Of a stretch of DNA of 64,000 nt, positions 1 through 8,758 are shown piece after piece. Source of the stretch: Streptomyces zhihengii (GTDB lineage Bacteria; Actinomycetota; Actinomycetes; Streptomycetales; Streptomycetaceae); contig NZ_JAFEJA010000002.1 of the NCBI RefSeq assembly GCF_016919245.1, positions 374,501-438,500 on the forward strand, in the 5' to 3' direction. Positions within the stretch are counted from its first letter, which is position 1, and each line of letters starts with the position of its first letter. The notes below the pieces were generated by a model. The model made no database searches and was not told where the DNA came from. It saw only the letters and a list, made by a program, of their open reading frames with translations. The translations under genes and the position numbers were made by a program.

Positions 1-821
1 TTGTGGTCCAGCCGCAGCAGGTCCCCGAAGACCTCCTCGCCGTAACGGTCCTGCATCTCGCGCAGGTCGGCGAGCATGGAGACCGCCTTGGCCTGGACGC
101 GGCTGAGGGCCTTGGCGCTCGCCTCCTGCGCGGCGGCGGCACGGCGCTCGCCGGTCGCCAGGTCCCGCACCACCGAGTCGGCGAGCACCCGCAGCCGCGG
201 GTCGGCGGGGAGTTCGAGTTCCCCGAGCACCGTCTCGGCCGACGCGCCCCGGCGCAGATGCGCGACGGCCGAGGGCAGCGTGACCGCGGTGAGCCGGTCC
301 ACCCCGTCGGCGGCCAGCGCCAACTGGCGCACCGCCCGGGCGGCGTTGGCCGCCGATCCCCGCGCGCGCTGCTCGCTGGCGCCCGTCTCCACGCCGAAGG
401 CGTGCAGCACACGCCGCAGTTGCGGGTCCTTGGGCGGGGTCGCGGTGGCGAGCGCGTCGTCGGGCGCCTCACCGTCCCGCAGCCGCTTGACCAGCGACGG
501 CAGCGTGACGTTCACCAGATGGGAGGCGTCGGCCGTCAGCCCGTCCGCGCGTGAGCGGAGCGTGCGCAGCTCGGCGCCGGCGGCGTCGGCGGCGGCCCGT
601 TCGCGGCGTACCGCCAGCGTCGCGGCGACCGCGGCGGCGGCCAGGAGCAGCCAGGCGGCACCGGCGGTGGCCGAGACCCAGGGGCCGGCCCCGTCCGGCG
701 CGGCGAGGCTCACGGCGACGCCCGCGACGGCGGCCGAGGCCAGGGCGGCGGAGGGCGCCGCGACGGGCAGCGGCCGATGCGCACGGCCTCTGCGGGGCTG
801 GGATGAGGCTGAGACTGACAT
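1..821 (-). CDS. Sensor-kinase-like ATP-binding membrane protein, N-terminal part
   Basis: The gene runs off the left edge, so only about 273 N-terminal residues are present. ATG at 821 opens a short basic tail, then two hydrophobic segments (about residues 18-40 and 50-70), then a long alpha-helical region. Two similar blocks, TLPSLVKRLRDGE and TLPSAVAHLRRGA, about 75 residues apart suggest an internal duplication. The last residues visible (VFGDLLRLDHN) resemble the H-box-like helix that precedes the HATPase domain in Streptomyces nitrate-sensor-like kinases. I infer a membrane sensor with a C-terminal ATPase outside the window; the ATPase itself is not seen. The ribosome binding site is weak. 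Confidence 0.65.
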   Translation of the reverse strand, partial: MSVSASSQPRRGRAHRPLPVAAPSAALASAAVAGVAVSLAAPDGAGPWVSATAGAAWLLLAAAAVAATLAVRRERAAADAAGAELRTLRSRADGLTADASHLVNVTLPSLVKRLRDGEAPDDALATATPPKDPQLRRVLHAFGVETGASEQRARGSAANAARAVRQLALAADGVDRLTAVTLPSAVAHLRRGASAETVLGELELPADPRLRVLADSVVRDLATGERRAAAAQEASAKALSRVQAKAVSMLADLREMQDRYGEEVFGDLLRLDH

Positions 822-933
822 TCCGCGATCCCTCGCTGCTCGAGTGCGGCACGTGCACGAAGTGGAGGGCGGCCGATCGGCGCACAGCGGCCGTCCGCAT
901 GTCACGGACCCCACCGCGATGGGGAGTTGACGC

Positions 934-950
934 GATCACCGGTAGTGATC
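934..950. promoter_or_regulatory. GATCAC-N5-GTGATC dyad, candidate operator
   Basis: A perfect 6-bp inverted repeat with a 5-bp centre lies just behind a TTGACG hexamer (927-932) and about 110 bp upstream of the sensor-like gene. The binding protein is unknown. It could equally be chance. Confidence 0.3.
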
Positions 951-1129
951 ACCCGTGTTCATGCGGTGCTCATGCTAGTCACGGGCGTCACAGGCGACGC
1001 CCGAAGCACGGGCACTGTCCACAGAACGGTGGAGTTGCGCCCGAAGTCGCGCGCGGGGGCGCGCGGACGTGATAGGTGCGCGCCCCGCCGGGCGCCGCCC
1101 GCAGGGGCGGGCCGGCCCCGGCGGGCGGC

Positions 1130-1244
1130 GCGCGCGGGCACCGGCCGCAGCGGTTCGCGGGCACCCGCCGGAGGAGTTCGCGGGCACCCGCCGGAGGGGT
1201 TCGCGGGCACCGGCCGGAGGGGTTCGCGGGCACCGGCCGGCGGG
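1130..1244. repeat. 23-bp tandem repeat, about five copies
   Basis: Copies begin at 1130 (degenerate), 1153, 1176, 1199 and 1222. Each reads GTTCGCGGGCACC(C/G)GCCGGAG with small changes. The array ends about 70 bp before the acetyltransferase start. It is noncoding as far as I can tell. Confidence 0.85.
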
Positions 1245-1312
1245 GTGAGCTGGGGTGAACGTCACAGGCCTGCCCGCCGGTCCGCCGGGCGGCGGCCGAC
1301 TACCGTGAGCGG

Positions 1313-2050
1313 GTGCCCACGAACCGCGACACCCCGGCCAGCTTCGGCGCCTGGCGCCGCCGCGTCCTCGCGCGCGCCGTCCACCGCGGGTGGCGGTGGG
1401 TGCAGGAGGCCGGTTCCGTCACCGCCGAGCATCCCGGGCGGCTCCGCTTCCGGCGGCTCGGCCACGGCACCCGGCTGGCCTTCCCGCAGGGGACCGTCTT
1501 CGGCGAGCCGTGGATCGAGCTCGGCTCCCACTGCATCATCGCGGAGCAGGTGACGCTCACGGCCGGCATGATGCCCGGGCTCGACCTCGGGCCCGACCCG
1601 ATCCTGACCCTGGGCGACGGCGTGGTGCTCGGGCGCGGCAGCCATGTCATCGCCGACACCCGGGTGACCATCGGCTCGGACACCTACTGCGGGCCGTACG
1701 TCTACATCACGTCCACGAACCACAGTTACGACGACCCGGGGCAGCCGGTCGGCAAGCAGTGGCCGCGCGCCGAGCCGGTCGAGATCGGGCCCGGCTGCTG
1801 GCTCGGCACCGGCGCGGTGATCCTCCCCGGGGCGCGGCTCGGCCGCAACGTGGTGGTCGCCGCCGGCGCGGTCGTCCGCGGCGAGGTCCCCGACCACGCG
1901 GTGGTCGCCGGGGCGCCCGCCCGTGTGGTGCGCAGCTGGGACCCGGTCGACGGCTGGCGCCCGCCGCTGCGCACACCGGCCCCCGTGCCGATCCCCGAGG
2001 GCGTGACGCCCGAGCAGCTCCTGGCGCTCGCGGACCTGGACGAGGTCTGA
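1313..2050 (+). CDS. Hexapeptide-repeat (LbH) O-acyltransferase
   Basis: The 245-residue product has a basic helical N-terminus, then left-handed beta-helix hexapeptide turns from about residue 70 to 200 (for example VVLGRGSHVIAD and VILPGARLGRNVVV). The TSTNHSYDD segment carries the histidine (H137) that deprotonates the acceptor in the maltose/galactoside/NodL acetyltransferase family. That family moves acetyl from acetyl-CoA to sugar hydroxyls; the acceptor here cannot be told. GTG at 1313 is used; no strong Shine-Dalgarno is visible. The product is probably soluble. It stands alone, about 110 bp ahead of the next gene. Confidence 0.75.
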   Translation: MPTNRDTPASFGAWRRRVLARAVHRGWRWVQEAGSVTAEHPGRLRFRRLGHGTRLAFPQGTVFGEPWIELGSHCIIAEQVTLTAGMMPGLDLGPDPILTLGDGVVLGRGSHVIADTRVTIGSDTYCGPYVYITSTNHSYDDPGQPVGKQWPRAEPVEIGPGCWLGTGAVILPGARLGRNVVVAAGAVVRGEVPDHAVVAGAPARVVRSWDPVDGWRPPLRTPAPVPIPEGVTPEQLLALADLDEV

Positions 2051-2161
2051 CGCACCACGCGCCCGGGCCGCCGTGCCCAGGGAGGCCCCGGCCGCCGTGC
2101 CCGAGCGGCGGCGCGCACCCGGGCCGGAGCACCCGGGCCCGACGCTGTTAGCGTGCGCCGC

Positions 2162-2716
2162 ATGCGCGCACCCATCGGAGCCTTCGACGACGCCACGCCC
2201 GCCCCCGACCGCCTCGACCTGCTGATCGAGCCGGTCGCCGCGGCGGTCCGCGACTGGCACGGCGACGTCCCCGCCGAGGACCTGCTCCACGTCGACACCG
2301 ACCCGGCGATCGCCGACACGGCCGTCTTCACCGAGCACTACGGACGCGACCTGCTGGACGTGTCGGCGAACTGCGTGATCGTGGCGGGCAAGCGCGCGGG
2401 CGAGACCACGACGGCCGCCTGCCTCGTGCTCTCCCGCACCCGCGTCGACGTCAACGGCGCCGTCCGCCGCCACCTCGGGGCGCGCAAGGCCTCGTTCGCG
2501 TCCATGGAGGCCGCCACCGGCGGGACGGGCATGGAGTACGGCGGGATCACCCCCATCGGGCTCCCCGCCGGCTGGCCGCTGCTGGTCGACGCGGCGGTCG
2601 CCGCCACGGAGTGGGTGCTGATCGGCAGCGGCCGCAGGCGCGGCAAGCTGATCGTGCCCGGCCGGACCTTCGAAGGGCTGCCGGGCGCGGTGGTCGTCGA
2701 GGGCCTGGGCGTCTGA
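2162..2716 (+). CDS. YbaK/ProX-type aminoacyl-tRNA deacylase
   Basis: This 184-residue protein matches the YbaK/aminoacyl-tRNA editing fold, which hydrolyses mischarged tRNAs such as Cys- or Ala-tRNAPro in the cytoplasm. The family signatures are visible: a lysine in GARKASF, then GMEYGGITPIG. I chose ATG 2162 over GTG 2153 because a TAGCGT -10 box (2149-2154) ends 7 nt before it, which fits a leaderless mRNA. It faces the next gene tail to tail with only 17 bp between stops. Substrate specificity cannot be read from sequence. Confidence 0.75.
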   Translation: MRAPIGAFDDATPAPDRLDLLIEPVAAAVRDWHGDVPAEDLLHVDTDPAIADTAVFTEHYGRDLLDVSANCVIVAGKRAGETTTAACLVLSRTRVDVNGAVRRHLGARKASFASMEAATGGTGMEYGGITPIGLPAGWPLLVDAAVAATEWVLIGSGRRRGKLIVPGRTFEGLPGAVVVEGLGV

Positions 2717-2721
2717 CGCCC
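2707..2721. terminator. Small hairpin at a convergent gene junction
   Basis: GGGCGT-CTG-ACGCCC includes the stop codon of the deacylase gene and lies 12 bp before the stop of the convergent CoA-binding gene. It is short, so it is only a candidate terminator. Confidence 0.3.
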
Positions 2722-2733
2722 GGGCCCGCCGGG

Positions 2734-3141
2734 TCAGCCCAGCCGCGGGATCTCGATTGCCGGGCAGCGGTCCATCACCATGTCGAGACCGGCCTCCCGG
2801 GTACGGGCGTACGCCTCCGGGTCGACCACGCCGAGCTGGAACCACACGGCCTTCGCACCGGCCGCGACCGCCTCGTCGGCGACCTGCCCGGCGAGGTCGG
2901 AGTTCACGAACACGTCCACCACGTCGACGGGGAACGGGATGTCGGCGAGCGAGGCGTAGCCCTGCTCGCCGTGCACCGTCGCGGCCTTCGGATGCACCGG
3001 CACCACCCGCTTGCCGAAGCGCTGGAGGATCTGCGCGACGCCGTACGCGGCGCGCGACCGGTTGTCCGACAGGCCCACCACCGCCCAGGTGTCGCCCGTG
3101 GTGGTGAGGATGCGGCGGATCGTCTCGTCGTCTGCGTACAT
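2734..3141 (-). CDS. CoA-binding (YccU-like) Rossmann protein
   Basis: A 135-residue single-domain protein of the CoA_binding family, related to the nucleotide-binding domain of succinyl-CoA synthetase. It shows a Rossmann start (WAVVGLSDNRSRAAYGVA) and a conserved end (GAKAVWFQLGVVDPEA, then DRCPAIE). Its biological role is unknown in general. I start it at ATG 3141 (MYADDETIRR); an upstream in-frame extension to 3207 would run into the promoter of the divergent yigZ-like gene. Start-to-start distance to that gene is 77 bp. Confidence 0.75.
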   Translation of the reverse strand: MYADDETIRRILTTTGDTWAVVGLSDNRSRAAYGVAQILQRFGKRVVPVHPKAATVHGEQGYASLADIPFPVDVVDVFVNSDLAGQVADEAVAAGAKAVWFQLGVVDPEAYARTREAGLDMVMDRCPAIEIPRLG

Positions 3142-3218
3142 GCCCGGCACAACCGGGCTCCGGCGCCCGGCATTCCCCTGTGGCCGGAGCGCGCCGGAGC
3201 GCCGCATAGGGTGGCGGG

Positions 3219-3845
3219 ATGCAGGACCAGTACCGGACGGTCGCCCGCGAGGGCGTCCACGAGACCGAGATCAACCGCTCGCGCTTCCTCTGCTCGCTCG
3301 CGCCCGCGGCCACCGAGGAGGAGGCCCAGGCGTTCGTCGCCCGCGTCCGCGCGCAGCACCCCGCCGCCACCCACAACTGCTTCGCCTACGTGGTCGGAGC
3401 GGACGCCTCCGTGCAGCGGGCGAGCGACGACGGCGAGCCCGGCGGCACGGCCGGGGTGCCCATGCTCCAGATGCTCCTGCGGCGCGAGGTCCGCTACACG
3501 GCGGCGGTCGTCACCCGGTACTACGGCGGGGTCAAGCTCGGCGCGGGCGGACTGATCCGCGCCTACGGAGGCGTGGTCGGCGAGGCGCTGGACACCCTCG
3601 GCACCGTGGTCCGCACCCGGTTCCGGATCGTCCGGGTCACCGTCGACCACCAGCGCGCCGGCAAGGTGGAGAACGACCTGCGGGCCACCGGCCGCGACGT
3701 GCGCGGCGTCACCTACGCCGGCCGGGTCACCATCGAGGTCGGCCTGCCCGACGCCGAGGTGGACGCCCTCCGCGCCCACCTCGCCGACGTCACCGCGGGC
3801 ACGGCGGTGGTGGAACTCGGCGGCGAGGCGTACGGCGATGCCTGA
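3219..3845 (+). CDS. YigZ/IMPACT family protein
   Basis: The 208-residue product matches the UPF0029 (YigZ/IMPACT N-terminal) family. Visible family features are the HNCFAYVVG stretch, SDDGEPGGTAGVPML, and VVTRYYGGVKLGAGGLIRAYG in the first two thirds, followed by a ferredoxin-like C-terminal domain (from about residue 140). The eukaryotic relative affects GCN2; the bacterial role is unclear. A TAGGGT box at 3207-3212 ends 6 nt before the ATG, so the mRNA is probably leaderless. It lies 51 bp ahead of sbcD but has no obvious functional link. Confidence 0.85.
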   Translation: MQDQYRTVAREGVHETEINRSRFLCSLAPAATEEEAQAFVARVRAQHPAATHNCFAYVVGADASVQRASDDGEPGGTAGVPMLQMLLRREVRYTAAVVTRYYGGVKLGAGGLIRAYGGVVGEALDTLGTVVRTRFRIVRVTVDHQRAGKVENDLRATGRDVRGVTYAGRVTIEVGLPDAEVDALRAHLADVTAGTAVVELGGEAYGDA

Positions 3846-3896
3846 GACGCCCGATCCCGCCCGCGGTGTCCGACCCCGCGGATACGCTCACCGATC

Positions 3897-5063
3897 ATGA
3901 GACTCCTGCACACGTCGGACTGGCACCTGGGGCGCTCGCTGCACCGGGTGAGCATGCTCGACGCCCAGGCCGCCTTCCTCGACCACCTGGTGGCCGCCGT
4001 CCACGAGCACGAGGCCGACGCCGTCCTCGTAGCCGGTGACGTGTACGACCGCGCCGTGCCGCCGCTCGCCGCCGTCGAGCTGTTCGACCGCGCGCTCCAC
4101 CGGCTCGCGGCCGCCGGGGTCCCGACGGTGATGATCTCCGGGAACCACGACTCCGCCCGCCGCCTCGGCGTCGGCTCCGGCCTGATCGAGCGGGCCGGCA
4201 TCCATCTGCGCACCGACCCGGCCGGCTGCGCCACCCCCGTGCTGCTCTCCGACGAACACGGCCCCGTCGCCTGCTACGGCCTGCCCTATCTCGAACCGGC
4301 CCTGGTCAGGGAGCGCCTCGGTGCCGAGCGCACCGCCCACGAGGCGGTGCTCGCCGCCGCGATGGAGCGGGTGCGGGAGGACCTCGCCGGCCGGGCGCCC
4401 GGCACCCGCTCCGTCGTCCTCGCCCACGCCTTCGTCGCCGGCGGCGAGGAGAGCGACAGCGAACGGGACATCACCGTCGGCGGGGTCGCCGCCGTCCCGG
4501 CCGGGGTCTTCCACGGCGTCGACTACGTCGCCCTCGGCCACCTCCACGGCGCCCAGACCGTCACCGACCGGATCCGCTACTCCGGCTCCCCGCTCGCCTA
4601 CTCGTTCTCCGAGGCGGCCCACCGCAAGACGATGTGGCTGATCGACCTGGACGCGCGGGGCGAGGTGACGGCCGAGCGGATCGACTGCCCGGTGCCCCGG
4701 CCGCTCGCCCGGCTCCACGGCACGCTCGGCGAACTGCTCGACGACCCGCGGCTCGCACGCCACGAGACGTCGTTCGTCGAGGCCACCCTCACCGACGCGG
4801 TGCGCCCCGCCGACCCGATGGCCCGGCTCGCCGCACGCTTCCCGCACACCCTCAGCCTCGTCTTCGCCCCGGAGCGCGCCCCCGAGGACGGCACCGCCTC
4901 CTACGCGCAGCGCCTCAGCGGGCGGTCCGACCAGCAGATCGCGGAGGACTTCGTGGCCCACGTCCGCGGCGGCAGCGGGCCCGACGGCGACGAACGGGCC
5001 GTGCTGCACGGCGCGTTCGACGACGTCCGGGTGGACGCCGGGGTGCGCGAGGTGGCCGGGTGA
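3897..5063 (+). CDS. sbcD: Exonuclease subunit SbcD
   Basis: SbcD is the Mn2+-dependent nuclease subunit of the SbcCD complex, which opens hairpins and trims double-strand ends on DNA. The 388-residue product carries the metallophosphoesterase motifs in order: DWHLG (D8, H10), GDVYD (47-51), GNHD (82-85), LAHAF and ALGHLHG. After about residue 270 comes the capping and SbcC-binding part. TACGCT (3883-3888) ends 8 nt before ATG, again a leaderless arrangement. The stop codon overlaps the GTG of sbcC by 4 bp, so the two subunits are translationally coupled. Confidence 0.95.
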   Translation: MRLLHTSDWHLGRSLHRVSMLDAQAAFLDHLVAAVHEHEADAVLVAGDVYDRAVPPLAAVELFDRALHRLAAAGVPTVMISGNHDSARRLGVGSGLIERAGIHLRTDPAGCATPVLLSDEHGPVACYGLPYLEPALVRERLGAERTAHEAVLAAAMERVREDLAGRAPGTRSVVLAHAFVAGGEESDSERDITVGGVAAVPAGVFHGVDYVALGHLHGAQTVTDRIRYSGSPLAYSFSEAAHRKTMWLIDLDARGEVTAERIDCPVPRPLARLHGTLGELLDDPRLARHETSFVEATLTDAVRPADPMARLAARFPHTLSLVFAPERAPEDGTASYAQRLSGRSDQQIAEDFVAHVRGGSGPDGDERAVLHGAFDDVRVDAGVREVAG

Positions 5064-8000
5064 GGCTGCACCGGATGTCCGTCACGGCCTTCGGGCCGTT
5101 CGGCGCCACCCAGGAGATCGACTTCGACGCCCTCTCCAAGGCGGGCCTCTTCCTGCTCCACGGCCCCACCGGCGCGGGCAAGACCTCCGTGCTGGACGCC
5201 GTCTGCTTCGCCCTGTACGGCGCCGTCCCCGGCGCCCGCCAGAGCCCCGGCACCTCCCTGCGCAGCGACCACGCCGAGGTGCGCACCCCCACCGAGGTGA
5301 CCCTCGAACTCACCCTCGGCGAGCGCCGGCTGGAGATCACCCGCCACCCCGCGCAGCCCCGCCCCAAGGCACGCGGCACCGGCTTCGTCACCGAACGGGC
5401 CCGCAGCAGGCTGCGCGAGTACGACTCCGCGACCGGGCAGTGGAAGGCCCTGAGCACCTCCCACCAGGAGATCGGCGAGGAGATCACCCAGCTCATCGGC
5501 ATGAGCCGGGAGCAGTTCTGCCAGGTCGTCCTGCTGCCCCAGGGCGACTTCGCCCGCTTCCTGCGCGCCGACGCCGAGGCCCGCGGCCGGCTCCTCGGCC
5601 GGCTCTTCGACACCCGCCGCTTCGCCGCCGTGGAGGAGCGCCTCGCCGAACTGCGCCGCGGCGCGGAACAGCAGGTGCGCACCGGCGACGAGCGGCTGCT
5701 CGCCGTCGCCCACCGGATGGAACAGGCCGCGGCGGGCTCCGCGGGCGACTGGCCCGCCCCCGACCGGCAGCCGGGCGACCCCGGACTGGCCGGTGCCGTC
5801 CTCCAGTGGGCCGCCGTGGCCCGGGCCGGCGCCCGCGAGGAACGGGACGTCGCCGAGGCGCGCGCCGATGCGGCCGGGGAGCGGCACACCGCCGCCCGCC
5901 ACGCCCTCGACGCCGCACGCGAACGCGCCCGCCTCCAGCAGCGGTACGCCGAGACCCGGCGGCGCGCCGACGCCCTGGAGGAGGCACGCCCCCGCCACGA
6001 CGCCCTCGCCGCCGAGACGGACCGGGCCCGCCGCGCGGACCGGGTGCTGCCCGCCCTCCGCCTGCGCGACGAGGCCGCACGCGCCCACCGGGCCGCCCTC
6101 ACCGGCCGTGAACGGTCCCGCGCGGGGCTGCCCGACGACCTGGCCGGCGCGGACGCCGAGCGGCTCACCGCCCGGGAGCACGCCCTGCGCGGCGAACTGG
6201 GCGCCCTGGAGTCCGCCCGCAGGGCGGAGCGGCGCAGCGCCGAGATCACCCGCGAGCGCGCCGAGACCGACCGCCAGGCCCGTGCCGACGAGGACGCCCT
6301 GCACGAGGCGTCGGCCTGGCTTGACGGCTGGGAGGCCCGGCGCGGCCGCCACACCGCGCGCATCACCGCCGCGCAGGAGGCGGCCACCCGGGCCGAGCAC
6401 CTCGCCGGCCGTCTGGCGCCCGCCCGCGACCGCCTCGCCGCCGCCTGCGAGCGCGACGAACTCGCCGCCCGCGCCGAGCGCGCCGAGGCGAGGCTGCGCA
6501 CCGCGCACACCGGCGTCAACGAGGCGCGGGCGCACTGGCTCGACCTGAAGGAACGCCGGCTGCGCGGCATCGCCGCCGAGATCGCCTCGGCCCTGGAGCC
6601 CGGCGCGCCCTGCGCCGTCTGCGGCTCGGCCGAACACCCGGCCCCCGCCCGCGCGGAGGCCGGCCATGTGGACCGCGCCGCCGAGGAGGCGGCCTACGAG
6701 GCGAGCGTCCGGGCCGAACAGACCCGCGCGGCCGCCGAACGCGAACTGGCCGTCACCCGCGAGTCCCACACCACGGCCGCCCTCCGCGCCCGCGCACCCG
6801 TCCCGTCGGGTGCCGCACCCGGCCCGGCGGCGCCGGACGGCGACGACACCAAGGCCCGCCTCGCGCCCGCGACGGCGGCCCGCTCCGCGTCCGGCGGGTC
6901 GGGGATCCCGCACGCCTTGGGCGAGGCGGACGCCGGGCGGATGTCCGGGCAGGACGGCATGGTGCGGGGCCGGGGTGCCTCCGGCGGGGCGGAGGGCGAT
7001 CGCGCGCCCGCGACGGCGGCCCGCTCCGCGTGCGGCGCGTCGGCGGTCCCGCACGCCTTGGGCGAGGCGGACGCCGGGCGGATGTCCGGGCAGGACGGCA
7101 TGGTGCGGGACCGGGGTGCCTCCGGCGGGGCGGAGGGCGATCGCGCGCCCGCGACGGCGGCCCGCTCCGCGTCCGGCGCGTCGGCGGTCCCGCACGCCTT
7201 CGGCGAGGCGGACGCCGGGCAGGATCCCGGGGCCGCCGAGGCGGCGCCGGACGGCACGGAGGCCCGCCTCGCGCCTGCGGCGGATGCACCCGACGGCGGC
7301 GGGGACGGGGTGGCGCGTTCGCGGGTGGTTGCGGGGGAGGGGCGGGAGCGTGCCGGGGTGCCCGGGCCGCGGGAGGGGGACGTGGATCCCGCCGTGGACG
7401 ATCTGCGGGCCGCGGTCGCCGAGCTGGAGCGCCGGCACGCCGAGGCGCACCGCACCGCCGCCGGGATGCACGACGCGCGGGAGGCGCTGGAGCGGGGCGA
7501 GCGGGAGCACCGGGAGCGGCTGGAGGCCCGCAGGGCCGCCGAGCGGTCGATCGCCGCGCGCCTCTCGCGCCGTGAGGCGATCGACCAGGAGCAGGCCGCC
7601 ATCGAGGACGAGCTCGCCCGGGCGCGCGGCGGGGCCGCGAGCGTCGCCGACCACGCAGCGCGGCTGGAGCGCCGCATCGGCCTGCTCGCCGCGGCGGCCG
7701 AGGCCCTGCGGCAGCTCGGCACGGCGGAGCAGCGGCTGGCGGAAGCCGGGGAACGGCTCGCCGACGCGGCCCGCGACGCCGGTTTCGCGACCGTCGACGA
7801 CGCCGCGGACGCCGTCCTCGACGAGCGTGCGCGGCGCGAGGCCGAGGCGGGCGTCGAGTCGTGGCGCACCGAGGCCGCGGCCGTCGCCGAGCGGCTGGCC
7901 GAGGACGACGCCCGCGCGGCCGCCGGTCTGCCCGCGGCCGCGCCGGAGGCCGCCGCGGCCCTCGCGGCGGCCGCCGAACGCGAGTCGCGCGAGGCCGCTG

Positions 8001-8662
8001 CCGCGCTCGCCGCCGCCCGGGAGCGCTGCGCGGCGCTGGACCGCCTCTCGGCGGGGGCGGCGGAGGAGGTCCGCGGGCTCGGCCCGCTGCGCGAGCGCTA
8101 CGACCGGGTGGCGCGGCTGGCCGGCCTCACGGCCGGCACCTCGGCCGACAACGAACGCAAGATGCGCCTGGAGTCCTACGTCCTGGCGGCCCGGCTGGAA
8201 CAGGTCGCCGCGGCCGCCACCGTGCGCCTCCAGCGGATGTCGTCCGGGCGGTACACCCTGGTCCACTCCGACGCCCGCGCCGGCGGACGGCGGGCCGGAC
8301 TCGGGCTGCACGTGGTGGACGCCTGGACGGGCCGGGAGCGCGACACCGCCACCCTCTCCGGCGGGGAGACCTTCTTCGCCTCACTGGCGCTCGCCCTCGG
8401 CCTCGCGGACGTGGTGACCGACGAGGCGGGCGGCACCCGGCTCGACACCCTCTTCGTCGACGAGGGCTTCGGCAGCCTCGACGAGCAGACCCTCGACGAG
8501 GTGCTCGACGTCCTGGACTCGCTGCGCGAACGCGACCGGAGCGTGGGGATCGTCAGCCATGTCGGCGACCTGCGCCGCCGGATCCCCGTCCAGCTCGAAG
8601 TGGTCAAGGACCGGTCCGGGTCGGCCGTCCGGCTGCGGACGGGGGACGTGCTCGCCGACTGA
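5060..8662 (+). CDS. sbcC: Exonuclease ATPase subunit SbcC
   Basis: SbcC is the SMC-like ATPase of the SbcCD nuclease. In its 1200 residues I see Walker A GPTGAGKT (35-42), the Q-loop/coiled-coil start (EQFCQVVLLPQGDFARFL), a zinc hook CAVC (C518, C521), a long second coiled coil, the ABC signature LSGGE (about 1098) and Walker B with DEGFGSLDE (about 1135). GTG 5060 overlaps the sbcD stop. Unusual: just after the zinc hook, residues about 601-725 are a Gly/Ala/Asp-rich insertion made of a 47-residue direct repeat, encoded by a 141-bp DNA repeat, interrupting the expected coiled coil. Confidence 0.95.
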   Translation: MRLHRMSVTAFGPFGATQEIDFDALSKAGLFLLHGPTGAGKTSVLDAVCFALYGAVPGARQSPGTSLRSDHAEVRTPTEVTLELTLGERRLEITRHPAQPRPKARGTGFVTERARSRLREYDSATGQWKALSTSHQEIGEEITQLIGMSREQFCQVVLLPQGDFARFLRADAEARGRLLGRLFDTRRFAAVEERLAELRRGAEQQVRTGDERLLAVAHRMEQAAAGSAGDWPAPDRQPGDPGLAGAVLQWAAVARAGAREERDVAEARADAAGERHTAARHALDAARERARLQQRYAETRRRADALEEARPRHDALAAETDRARRADRVLPALRLRDEAARAHRAALTGRERSRAGLPDDLAGADAERLTAREHALRGELGALESARRAERRSAEITRERAETDRQARADEDALHEASAWLDGWEARRGRHTARITAAQEAATRAEHLAGRLAPARDRLAAACERDELAARAERAEARLRTAHTGVNEARAHWLDLKERRLRGIAAEIASALEPGAPCAVCGSAEHPAPARAEAGHVDRAAEEAAYEASVRAEQTRAAAERELAVTRESHTTAALRARAPVPSGAAPGPAAPDGDDTKARLAPATAARSASGGSGIPHALGEADAGRMSGQDGMVRGRGASGGAEGDRAPATAARSACGASAVPHALGEADAGRMSGQDGMVRDRGASGGAEGDRAPATAARSASGASAVPHAFGEADAGQDPGAAEAAPDGTEARLAPAADAPDGGGDGVARSRVVAGEGRERAGVPGPREGDVDPAVDDLRAAVAELERRHAEAHRTAAGMHDAREALERGEREHRERLEARRAAERSIAARLSRREAIDQEQAAIEDELARARGGAASVADHAARLERRIGLLAAAAEALRQLGTAEQRLAEAGERLADAARDAGFATVDDAADAVLDERARREAEAGVESWRTEAAAVAERLAEDDARAAAGLPAAAPEAAAALAAAAERESREAAAALAAARERCAALDRLSAGAAEEVRGLGPLRERYDRVARLAGLTAGTSADNERKMRLESYVLAARLEQVAAAATVRLQRMSSGRYTLVHSDARAGGRRAGLGLHVVDAWTGRERDTATLSGGETFFASLALALGLADVVTDEAGGTRLDTLFVDEGFGSLDEQTLDEVLDVLDSLRERDRSVGIVSHVGDLRRRIPVQLEVVKDRSGSAVRLRTGDVLAD
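6862..7230 (+). repeat. 141-bp in-frame tandem repeat inside sbcC
   Basis: Repeat copies start at 6862, 7003 and 7144, exactly 141 bp (47 codons) apart; the third is truncated after about 85 bp. The encoded unit starts APATAARSA and contains PHALGEADAGRMSGQDGMVR. Only a few bases differ between copies, so the expansion looks recent. Confidence 0.9.
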
Positions 8663-8684
8663 CCGCCCGGCCCCGCCCGTCGGC

Positions 8685-8730
8685 CCCGCCCGGGGAACCC
8701 GCCCAGGCCCCCGGTCCGTTCCCGGGCGGG
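8685..8730. terminator. Hairpin between convergent sbcC and Lrp genes
   Basis: CCCGCCCGGGGAAC at 8685-8697 pairs with GTTCCCGGGCGGG at 8718-8730 with a one-base bulge. It is placed between two converging genes and could serve both. Confidence 0.5.
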
Positions 8731-8758
8731 AGCGGCCGCCCCCGATCGGCGGGCGGGC

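Larger units (their letters stand above)
822..1312. other. Noncoding region between sensor gene and acetyltransferase
   Basis: This 490-base gap holds no convincing gene. It contains a TTGACG box at 927-932 followed by a GATCAC-N5-GTGATC dyad, a short hairpin at 983-1002 (GGGCGTC/GACGCCC), and a 23-bp tandem repeat at 1130-1244. Long open frames here are only the result of extreme G+C. Confidence 0.6.

Noticed and set aside
1130..1244. CRISPR array
   Set aside because: Units are directly adjacent with no unique spacers, and no cas genes are present.
1262..3376. A 704-residue minus-strand frame across three genes
   Set aside because: It runs antisense to the acetyltransferase and deacylase genes, both of which have clear motifs; the translation is low complexity.
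6694..7869. Long open frames on both strands across sbcC, including one of 1136 residues
   Set aside because: They are antisense or shifted shadows produced by high G+C third positions; products are Arg/Gly/Pro-rich with no family motifs, while sbcC itself is complete.
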